A stretch of 38,546 nucleotides of DNA from contig WLIT01000012.1 in assembly GCA_009726125.1 (NCBI GenBank), positions 1-38,546 of the forward strand, given 5' to 3'. Below the pieces are notes generated by a model. That model was given only the letters and a program-made list of their open reading frames with translations, did not search any database and was not told the DNA's origin. Position 1 is the stretch's first letter; each line of letters opens with the position of its first letter. This DNA comes from Actinomycetota bacterium. Lineage in GTDB: Bacteria; Actinomycetota; Actinomycetes; Nanopelagicales; Nanopelagicaceae. Positions 6,919 to 13,382 of the stretch are shown in pieces. Both the position numbers and the translations under genes were made by a program.

Positions 6919-8064
6919 ATGAAACTTTCTAAATCAATCAAGGTTATTGGCGCAGTTATTGCGGTAGCCGTCCTTGCTGCACCATCCGCTGTTGCGGCTG
7001 TTTCACTAACTGGCGCTGGCGCTACATTCCCTGGCCCTATCATCGAAGCTTGTAAAGCTGGGTACAACAAAGAAACTGGAAATACATTCACATATGGCCT
7101 TGGTGGTTCTGGTGCAGGCCGTACAGCATCAGACAAGCAAACAAGTTTAGTTAATTTTTCTGATACACCTCACACAGCAGCCCGAGATGGCGTAATTCAC
7201 ATACCAGTAGTTGCTGGTCCTATTGCAGTTATGTACAAGATTGGTAACGACAAGCCACTTTACTTATCACCAGCAACAATCGCTGGAATTTTTGGTGGAA
7301 CTATCACAAAGTGGAACGATTCTAAGATTGTTTCAGATAATAATCGTTCAGTTAAAGAAACAATCTTTAAGACTGATGGCAAGGGGCAAGATATTAAAGA
7401 TAAGAGTGGTAAGCCAATTGTTCTGCGTGAAATTACACGCAAGATTCGCTACACACTTCCAAATAAGCCAATCAAAGTTATCTACCGTTCTGACTCTTCT
7501 GGAACAAATGGGAACTTTACAGCTGCCTTAAATGGTACTGCTCCAGAAGTTTGGACCAAGGCTGGAAACAACTCATTCACAACAACTTTCCCTGGAAATA
7601 TTAATGATATTGCAAATCTTGGTCGTATTGTTGGCGCATCAGGATCAGCTGCAGTAACAGCTCTTGCGGCAAAGACCCCATACTCAATTACATATGCTGA
7701 ATCAAGCTATGCAAAATCAAATGGTCTTGCAATCGCAAATGTAAAAAATGAAGCAGGAAACTGGCAAGCACCTACATCAAGTGGTGTATCAGCTTTCCTT
7801 GGTGCAGCAACAGTCTCAGAAAAGGGAATTGTTACCTACAGCTATAAGACAACTGACCCAGGCGCTTACATCTTCGGTTCAATTTCTTATGCACTGATCG
7901 ATACCAAGCAGAAAGATGCTGAAACGGCAAAAGCTGTTAAGGACCTTCTTTCATATTTGCTAGATCCAAAGTGCCCAAATTCAAAGCCAGAACTTGAGTA
8001 CACAACAATCACAGGTAAGTTCCGTGAAGTTGACTTGGCTCTGATCGCAAAGATCACTCCTTAA
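6919..8064 (+). CDS. pstS: phosphate-binding protein PstS
   Basis: Extracytoplasmic receptor of the Pst importer, 381 residues. A Sec signal peptide ends near APSAVAA (residue 27). The mature protein opens with LTGAGATFPGPI and contains the PstS phosphate-binding stretch YRSDSSGTNGNFTAAL. AAGGGGA lies 5 bases before the ATG. The signal peptide has no lipobox Cys, so the protein is not an evident lipoprotein, unlike most PstS of single-membrane actinobacteria. How it stays at the cell surface is unclear. It follows pstB by 135 bases with its own PHO box and ends in a strong terminator, so it may be expressed above pstCAB, as receptors usually are. Confidence 0.95.
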   Translation: MKLSKSIKVIGAVIAVAVLAAPSAVAAVSLTGAGATFPGPIIEACKAGYNKETGNTFTYGLGGSGAGRTASDKQTSLVNFSDTPHTAARDGVIHIPVVAGPIAVMYKIGNDKPLYLSPATIAGIFGGTITKWNDSKIVSDNNRSVKETIFKTDGKGQDIKDKSGKPIVLREITRKIRYTLPNKPIKVIYRSDSSGTNGNFTAALNGTAPEVWTKAGNNSFTTTFPGNINDIANLGRIVGASGSAAVTALAAKTPYSITYAESSYAKSNGLAIANVKNEAGNWQAPTSSGVSAFLGAATVSEKGIVTYSYKTTDPGAYIFGSISYALIDTKQKDAETAKAVKDLLSYLLDPKCPNSKPELEYTTITGKFREVDLALIAKITP

Positions 8065-8072
8065 AAAGTTCA

Positions 8073-8108
8073 AAAAAAGCCCCGAATGAATTCATTCGGG
8101 GCTTTTTT
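8073..8108. terminator. bidirectional terminator between pstS and tRNA-Arg
   Basis: A perfect palindrome centred between 8090 and 8091, with core GCCCCGAATGA and its complement, is flanked by six A on the left and six T on the right. It can stop pstS from the left and tRNA-Arg from the right. Confidence 0.93.
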
Positions 8109-8121
8109 CTTTGGAGTTTGG

Positions 8122-8195
8122 TGCGCCTGGCAGGAATCGAACCTGCGGCCTACCGCTTAGAAGGCGGTTGCTCTATCCGACTGAGCTACAGGCGC
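8122..8195 (-). tRNA. tRNA-Arg (anticodon TCT)
   Basis: Minus-strand cloverleaf of 74 bases: acceptor GCGCCTG with CAGGCGC, D loop CAGTCGGATAGA, anticodon stem ACCGC/GCGGT with loop CTTCTAA, T arm CAGGTTCGATTCCTG, discriminator A, CCA not encoded. Confidence 0.96.
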
Positions 8196-8236
8196 ATGAC
8201 ATGAATTACATGTGCAAGTCTACCGATTTGAACCGA

Positions 8237-8242
8237 TAAGGT
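8237..8242 (+). promoter_or_regulatory. -10 element of ettA (leaderless)
   Basis: TAAGGT is followed by 7 bases and then the ATG at 8250. No ribosome-binding site is present. Confidence 0.5.
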
Positions 8243-8249
8243 TTCGCAC

Positions 8250-9917
8250 ATGGCTGAGTTCATTTACACGATGAAAAAGGCGCGCAAAGCGCATGGTGAC
8301 AAGGTAATTCTTGATGATGTGACCTTGATGTTTTTGCCGGGCGCAAAAATCGGTGTCGTTGGTCCCAACGGTTCTGGTAAATCAACAGTCCTTCAAATTA
8401 TGGCTGGCTTACAACAACCATCAAATGGCGAAGCGTTCTTATCTCCGGGTTACTCCGTTGGCATTTTGCTGCAAGAGCCACCGCTTGATGAAACGAAGAA
8501 CGTTTTAGAAAATGTACAGGAGGGCGTTGCTGAAACAATTGGGCTTTTAAATCGCTTCAATCAAATTAGTGATGAGATGGCAAACCCCGATGCTGACTAC
8601 GACAAGTTGTTGGCTGAAATGGGAACGCTTCAGGAACAACTAGATCATCGAAGCGCTTGGGACCTAGATTCCCAACTTGAACAGGCAATGGATGCGCTTC
8701 GTTGCCCACCCGGAGATGCCGATGTCTCTATTCTCTCTGGTGGTGAACGCCGCCGGGTTGCGCTCTGTAAATTGCTTTTACAACAGCCAGATTTATTATT
8801 ACTAGATGAACCAACCAACCACTTGGATGCCGAATCCGTACTTTGGCTAGAACAACATTTAAGTAAGTATCCCGGCACTGTTGTTGCGATTACGCACGAT
8901 AGATACTTCTTGGACAATGTTGCCGAATGGATTTTGGAACTCGATCGCGGTCGCGCATTTCCATATGAAGGAAATTATTCAACTTACTTGGATACTAAAT
9001 CCACGCGCTTAAAAATTGAAGGCCAGAAAGATGCCAAGCGCGTAAAACGTTTAACTGAAGAGCTTGAATGGGTTCGAATGAATGCAAAGGGTCGCCAAGT
9101 TAAATCTAAGGCCCGTCTTGCAAGGTATGAAGAGATGGCATCTGAAGCTGAGAAGACTCGCAAATTGGATTTCGAAGAGATTCAAATACCAATGGGACCA
9201 AGGCTTGGAAACGTTGTTGTTGAAGTTGAACATTTGAAGAAGGGCTTTGGCGATCGCTTACTAATCGATGATCTCTCATTTACCTTGCCCCGCAATGGAA
9301 TTGTTGGTGTTATCGGGCCCAATGGCGCCGGTAAGACCACGCTATTTAAAACTATTCTCGGTATGGAACAACCAGATAGCGGCATGGTAAAAATCGGTGA
9401 AACTGTAAAGATTTCATATGTCGATCAGTCTCGGGGTGGCATCGATCCAAAGAAGAGTTTGTGGGAAGTTGTTTCAGATGGTTTGGACTATATAAAGGTC
9501 GGCCAAGTTGAAATGCCATCTCGTGCATATGTTTCAGCATTTGGATTCAAGGGTCCAGATCAACAGAAAGCTGCTGGAGTTCTATCTGGTGGTGAGCGAA
9601 ATCGTTTGAATCTTGCACTTACTTTGAAAATGGGTGGCAATTTATTACTTCTCGATGAGCCAACAAACGATCTCGATGTTGAAACTCTTGGTTCACTTGA
9701 AAATGCACTTCTTGAATTTCCAGGTTGCGCTGTAGTCATCTCGCACGATCGCTGGTTCTTGGACCGTGTTGCTACACACATCTTGGCCTACGAAGGCGAT
9801 TCCCAATGGTTCTGGTTTGAAGGAAACTTTGATTCATATGAAGAGAACAAGGTTGCAAGGCTTGGTATTGAGGCCTCACGTCCGCACCGTGTTACTTATC
9901 GAAAGTTAACAAGATAA
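8250..9917 (+). CDS. ettA: energy-dependent translational throttle protein (ABC-F ATPase)
   Basis: Soluble ABC-F protein with two ATPase domains and no membrane part; the family binds the ribosomal E site and gates early elongation according to ADP/ATP. The 555 residues begin MAEFIYTMKKARKAHGDK, typical of EttA. Domain 1 has GPNGSGKST, LSGGERRRVALCKLL and LLLDEPTNHLDAES. A charged linker (KRVKRLTEELEWVRMNAK) with the arm segment follows. Domain 2 has GPNGAGKTT, LSGGERNRLNLALTL and LLLDEPTNDLDVET. A TAAGGT hexamer 7 bases before the ATG suggests a leaderless start. The stop overlaps the thioesterase start (TAATG). Confidence 0.95.
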   Translation: MAEFIYTMKKARKAHGDKVILDDVTLMFLPGAKIGVVGPNGSGKSTVLQIMAGLQQPSNGEAFLSPGYSVGILLQEPPLDETKNVLENVQEGVAETIGLLNRFNQISDEMANPDADYDKLLAEMGTLQEQLDHRSAWDLDSQLEQAMDALRCPPGDADVSILSGGERRRVALCKLLLQQPDLLLLDEPTNHLDAESVLWLEQHLSKYPGTVVAITHDRYFLDNVAEWILELDRGRAFPYEGNYSTYLDTKSTRLKIEGQKDAKRVKRLTEELEWVRMNAKGRQVKSKARLARYEEMASEAEKTRKLDFEEIQIPMGPRLGNVVVEVEHLKKGFGDRLLIDDLSFTLPRNGIVGVIGPNGAGKTTLFKTILGMEQPDSGMVKIGETVKISYVDQSRGGIDPKKSLWEVVSDGLDYIKVGQVEMPSRAYVSAFGFKGPDQQKAAGVLSGGERNRLNLALTLKMGGNLLLLDEPTNDLDVETLGSLENALLEFPGCAVVISHDRWFLDRVATHILAYEGDSQWFWFEGNFDSYEENKVARLGIEASRPHRVTYRKLTR

Positions 9918-10321
9918 TGCGCCATCACGGAAAGATTCATGTGCGTTGGGATGACATGGATGCATTTGGCCATGTAAACAATGCAAGTTATTTAACTTTC
10001 ATGCAAGAAGTTCGCGCCGACTTTACTTGGTACTCGAGAATTGCGCGCGGGCTTAAACCGCTATTTAAAGAGATGGTTGTTGCGCGTACTGAAATTGATT
10101 ACCTAGAACCAATAATGGAGGGTGGCTTTGAACTAGATGCTGATGTCTGGGTTTCAAAAATCGGCAACTCATCTTTTGTTCTGCAATATGAATTGAAATC
10201 AAAGGCCGGTCTGCATGCCAAAGCAATGACGGTTCAAGTTGCCGTGGATGCTGAATCAAAGCGGTCGCGCCCATTAAATGAAGAGGAACTTGAGTTACTT
10301 AACGAATATCTCGAGGTTTAA
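9917..10321 (+). CDS. acyl-CoA thioesterase, 4HBT hotdog family
   Basis: A 134-residue single hotdog domain. The motif VRWDDMDAFGHVNNASYL near residues 8-25 carries the Asp and the GHVNN turn typical of the 4-hydroxybenzoyl-CoA thioesterase/YbgC/FadM group. Such enzymes cleave acyl-CoA (sometimes acyl-ACP) thioesters; the substrate cannot be read from the sequence. The ATG overlaps the ettA stop (TAATG) and the MFS gene starts 2 bases after its stop, so the three genes probably form one transcript. The pairing of ettA with this thioesterase recurs in actinobacteria as far as I recall. Confidence 0.88.
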   Translation: MRHHGKIHVRWDDMDAFGHVNNASYLTFMQEVRADFTWYSRIARGLKPLFKEMVVARTEIDYLEPIMEGGFELDADVWVSKIGNSSFVLQYELKSKAGLHAKAMTVQVAVDAESKRSRPLNEEELELLNEYLEV

Positions 10322-10323
10322 TT

Positions 10324-11577
10324 TTGAAAAGACGAATTCACCCAGCTTGGTTTGCGGCGATAGTTACCTTTTTAACGCTAGTTGCAACCGCAGGGTTTAG
10401 ATCTGCGCCCTCGGTTTTAGTCGTTCCACTTGAGGATGCATTCGGTTGGTCTCGCGATGATATTTCACTTGCAATTGCAATCAATGTGCTCTTATTTGGC
10501 CTTACTGCGCCATTTGCTGCTGCGCTGATGGAACGGTTTGGAATTCGCCGAGTTGTGATGACGGCGCTTACAACAGTTGGCCTAGGTGCATTATCAACAA
10601 TCTTTATGACAAAACCATGGCACTTAATCGGTTTGTGGGGAGTAGTTGTCGGAGTTGGAACAGGCTCAATGGCACTTGTTTTTGCTGCGACCATAGCTAA
10701 TCGTTGGTTTATAAAACGCCGAGGTTTAGTAATTGGCGCATTGACTGCTGCAACTGCAACCGGTCAGCTTATTTTCTTGCCTGGACTTTCTGCACTAGCC
10801 ACAAATATTGGATGGAAATCTGTTTCAGTAACTGTCGCTTGCGGTGCATTTGTAATGGTGCCGTTGATATTTATCTTTTTAAAAGAACGACCATCATCGG
10901 CTGGCGTAACTCCATATGGTGCACCTGACGGCTGGGTTGAACCACCATTAAATAAGACAAATGCCGGACGCCTTGCAATTCAAACTCTGAAAGATGCAAG
11001 TAAAGTCCGAGACTTCTGGTATTTGGTTGGATCATTCTTTATTTGTGGACTTTCAACTAGCGGTCTCATAGGAACTCACTTCATTCCTGCGGCTCATGAC
11101 CACGGTATGGGCGAAGTTACCGCCGCAAGTTTGTTGGCCCTTGTTGGCGTCTTTGATGTTGTGGGAACTGTTTTCTCTGGCTGGTTAACCGATCGTTACG
11201 ACCCACGAAAACTGCTCTTCGTTTACTACTTCTTCCGCGGGCTCTCACTCTTCTTATTGCCTTCAATTCTCTTTGCAACAGTGCATCCATCAACCTTAGT
11301 TTTCGTAATTTTCTATGGTTTGGATTGGGTAGCAACTGTTCCACCAACAATTCTTCTCTGTCGCCAAGTTTTGGGAGCAGAACGTGGAACTGTGGTTTAT
11401 GGCTGGGTATTTGCTGCCCACCAAGTTGGTGGTTCTACCGCAGCATTTGGCGCCGCCCTGTTACACACAAAATTTGGAGATTATGCCACGGCGTTTTATA
11501 TAAGCGGTCTAATGTGCATCGTCACTTCTTATTTCGTGCTCCGTATCGGGAAAGTAAAAGAAGACGCGAATGGTTGA
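10324..11577 (+). CDS. MFS transporter (oxalate/formate antiporter-like)
   Basis: Major facilitator superfamily carrier, 417 residues and 12 predicted membrane segments in two halves separated by a loop near residue 200 (SSAGVTPYGAPDG). The MFS loop 2-3 signature is present as ERFGIRRVV (near residues 71-79) and repeats in the second half as GWLTDRYDPRKLL. The early RSAPSVLVVPLEDAFGWSRD is reminiscent of the monocarboxylate/oxalate-formate branch, so a small organic acid is a reasonable but unproven substrate. It starts with TTG, preceded by GAGG at 8 bases, and overlaps the haemoglobin gene by 8 bases. Confidence 0.85.
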   Translation: MKRRIHPAWFAAIVTFLTLVATAGFRSAPSVLVVPLEDAFGWSRDDISLAIAINVLLFGLTAPFAAALMERFGIRRVVMTALTTVGLGALSTIFMTKPWHLIGLWGVVVGVGTGSMALVFAATIANRWFIKRRGLVIGALTAATATGQLIFLPGLSALATNIGWKSVSVTVACGAFVMVPLIFIFLKERPSSAGVTPYGAPDGWVEPPLNKTNAGRLAIQTLKDASKVRDFWYLVGSFFICGLSTSGLIGTHFIPAAHDHGMGEVTAASLLALVGVFDVVGTVFSGWLTDRYDPRKLLFVYYFFRGLSLFLLPSILFATVHPSTLVFVIFYGLDWVATVPPTILLCRQVLGAERGTVVYGWVFAAHQVGGSTAAFGAALLHTKFGDYATAFYISGLMCIVTSYFVLRIGKVKEDANG

Positions 11578-11956
11578 TGAACCAACCTTTTATGAACGCG
11601 CCGGTGGTTCTGCAACATTTAAGGATTTAACAAAGCGGTTCTATCAAAGAGTTTCGGTTAATCCAATTCTAAAACCGATGTATCCAGATGAGGATATGGC
11701 TGGGGCAGAAGAGCGCCTAGCGTTATTTCTAGAACAATATTGGGGCGGACCAAGTACATATTCAGAGCAACGCGGCCATCCAAGGTTGCGAATGCGCCAT
11801 GCACCTTTTCATATCGCGACACCTGAACATGATGCTTGGTTGGAATGTATGCATGCCGCAGTTATTGATTTAGAAATTGCCGAAGATCTTAAAGAAGAGT
11901 TGTGGACCTATTTCCAATATGCCGCACATTCGATGAAGAACCAACCAGATAGCTAA
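11570..11956 (+). CDS. glbO: group II truncated haemoglobin
   Basis: A 128-residue 2-on-2 globin that binds haem and O2; group II members (GlbO) are implicated in O2/NO/peroxide chemistry. It matches the mycobacterial GlbO pattern closely: Tyr B10 in KRFYQRV (Tyr25), Tyr CD1 in KPMYPDED (Tyr38), the stretch EQYWGGPSTYSEQRGHPRLR, proximal His F8 in LRMRHAPF (His77), and Trp G8 in HDAWLECMH (Trp90). It overlaps the MFS gene by 8 bases, so the two are translationally coupled. Its stop codon overlaps that of the convergent mscS gene. Confidence 0.94.
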   Translation: MVDEPTFYERAGGSATFKDLTKRFYQRVSVNPILKPMYPDEDMAGAEERLALFLEQYWGGPSTYSEQRGHPRLRMRHAPFHIATPEHDAWLECMHAAVIDLEIAEDLKEELWTYFQYAAHSMKNQPDS

Positions 11957-12513
11957 TTAGCTTTTGGCTGAGATTTATTTCCAACCTTTAATATTTCGCC
12001 ATTTCGCAGATACCAGAGCGTGCCATCTTGCGCGCGAACGGTTGTAATTCGAAGCCCAACAGATTCAACAACTCCTGTGGTTTCCATAGTTTCAATTTGA
12101 TCACCAACACCATATTGATCTTCAACTAACATAAACATTCCTGCTAAAACATCTCGGACAAGAGTTTGAGCACCAAGTCCAAGTGCAACACCGATAACTC
12201 CAGCAGATGCAACTAGTGGTCCGAGGTTAAATCCAAGTTCACTTAAAATCATTGTTAGGGTGATTAACCAGATCGCGCCATTGAGGGCAGAACGCAGAAC
12301 AGTTCCTGCGGTACGAGCCCGCTCACGTTGGCGCTCCAGCCCTCGCTTTGGACCGGGAACGAAATCAGCATCAGCGATTCGATTTATGGCCCTGGCTACC
12401 GCACGTCCGCCGATTTTTTGGAAGGTTAGGGCGATTACAAGAATCAGGATTATGTGGAAAGGCGCTCCGATAAACCAGTCATAAATCTTCTGGGCGTTAT
12501 CGCTAAGGGTCAT
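11953..12513 (-). CDS. small MscS-type mechanosensitive channel
   Basis: A 186-residue MscS-family membrane protein. One hydrophobic helix near residues 15-32, a basic cytoplasmic loop (PGPKRGLERQRERARTAG), a second helix around 75-90, then the MscS pore helix and beta-domain start (SAGVIGVALGLGAQTLVRD, VEDQYGVGDQIE). The protein ends soon after the beta domain, so it lacks the long C-terminal cage of E. coli MscS (286 residues). Short versions like this are common in actinobacteria. TATTCT lies 6 bases before the ATG with no ribosome site, suggesting a leaderless start. Its TAG stop overlaps the glbO stop on the other strand. Confidence 0.9.
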   Translation of the reverse strand: MTLSDNAQKIYDWFIGAPFHIILILVIALTFQKIGGRAVARAINRIADADFVPGPKRGLERQRERARTAGTVLRSALNGAIWLITLTMILSELGFNLGPLVASAGVIGVALGLGAQTLVRDVLAGMFMLVEDQYGVGDQIETMETTGVVESVGLRITTVRAQDGTLWYLRNGEILKVGNKSQPKAN

Positions 12514-12519
12514 CCCTGA

Positions 12520-12525
12520 AGAATA
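12520..12525 (-). promoter_or_regulatory. -10 element of the mscS-type gene (leaderless)
   Basis: On the minus strand TATTCT, then TCAGGG, then ATG. The spacing is the same 6 bases as for orn, pepN, trmB and clpX. Confidence 0.5.
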
Positions 12526-12650
12526 AACCTTCTATTCACGAGATTGGTCATCAAAAATACCCGATTTTTCGCCCCTGATACGGCACTATTTACCCAACCA
12601 ACAGCGCGAGCCACGCACTGGAGCTTTATCCATAAAAGGGAGTTGTTTAA

Positions 12651-13166
12651 GTGCCACAGACATTGGTACTGAACGCCACTTATGAGCCACTAGGTGTCGT
12701 ATCAGAAAGACGAGCGTTGATCCTCGTCTTGAATCAGCGAGCCACAACAATTGAAGAATCTGACACCGTTCTCCATTATTCAGGTGGTGAATTAACACTT
12801 CCCGCCGTTATTAAATTAGTTAAGTTTGTTCGAATCCCTTATCGCCATGCAGTTCCACTATCTAGACGCGCACTATTTGCGCGCGATGGTGGGCGATGTG
12901 TTTATTGCACTGCCCCTGCAACTTCTATTGATCATGTAATTCCGCGAAGTCGTGGCGGTGCCCATAATTGGGAGAATGTTGTTTCTGCTTGTCACAAATG
13001 TAATCATCAGAAAGCAGATCGCACGTTAAAAGAGATTGGGTGGAAGTTAAAGACTCTGCCACGCGAACCAGCAGGTGCCGCTTGGCGAATTCTTGGAACT
13101 GGAAAACCAGATACGAGATGGATCTCATACCTAAGGCCATTTGGCGAAGTACACGGAGTTGCCTAA
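12651..13166 (+). CDS. HNH endonuclease family protein
   Basis: A 171-residue protein with a C-terminal half HNH nuclease fold. Two zinc-type pairs, CVYC (Cys83, Cys86) and CHKC (Cys114, Cys117), flank the catalytic SIDHVIPRSRGG (Asp94-His95), and CNHQKADRT supplies the final Asn-His. The N-terminal half (LVLNATYEPLGVVSERRA) belongs to a widespread actinobacterial chromosomal family whose biological role is not established. There is no toxin partner, methylase or phage gene nearby, so a housekeeping or repair role is likelier than restriction. GTG start, with AAAAGGGAG ending 8 bases upstream. Confidence 0.9.
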   Translation: MPQTLVLNATYEPLGVVSERRALILVLNQRATTIEESDTVLHYSGGELTLPAVIKLVKFVRIPYRHAVPLSRRALFARDGGRCVYCTAPATSIDHVIPRSRGGAHNWENVVSACHKCNHQKADRTLKEIGWKLKTLPREPAGAAWRILGTGKPDTRWISYLRPFGEVHGVA

Positions 13167-13169
13167 GAT
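13164..13169 (+). promoter_or_regulatory. -10 element overlapping the HNH stop codon
   Basis: TAAGAT begins with the TAA stop of the HNH gene and lies 6 bases before the ATG at 13176, so the small membrane gene can have its own leaderless promoter. Confidence 0.5.
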
Positions 13170-13175
13170 ACTCAC

Positions 13176-13373
13176 ATGTTATTAATCGCTGGCGTATTAA
13201 ATCGAATTACCCAAGAAGATGGCTCTTTGCCAGGTGAACCACTTGGAACCTTTAAGGCACTTGTTTATTTCGTTGGGGTTCCAACTTTATTGTTCGCAGT
13301 GATTGCAGCAGTCGTTCTTCTTTCAACTACAGGTCGCAAGGCAAAACGTTCAACACTTACTCGTATTGAATAG
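13176..13373 (+). CDS. small single-pass membrane protein, function unknown
   Basis: A 65-residue product. The N-terminal 27 residues are mixed (MLLIAGVLNRITQEDGSL), one strong membrane helix follows near residues 30-50 (FVGVPTLLFAVIAAVVLL), and the basic tail TGRKAKRS suggests a cytoplasmic C terminus. I do not recognise a named domain. A TAAGAT hexamer 6 bases before the ATG supports it as a real leaderless gene. It is convergent with pepN, with 9 bases between the stops. Confidence 0.65.
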   Translation: MLLIAGVLNRITQEDGSLPGEPLGTFKALVYFVGVPTLLFAVIAAVVLLSTTGRKAKRSTLTRIE

Positions 13374-13382
13374 AGGTAAGTT

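Noticed and set aside
8073-8108. Perfect palindrome considered as a transposon end or operator
   Set aside because: A and T tracts on both sides and position between converging pstS and tRNA-Arg make a bidirectional terminator the simple explanation.
12651-13166. HNH gene as part of a defence or restriction system
   Set aside because: No methyltransferase, helicase, toxin or phage gene is adjacent, and the protein looks like a common actinobacterial chromosomal family.
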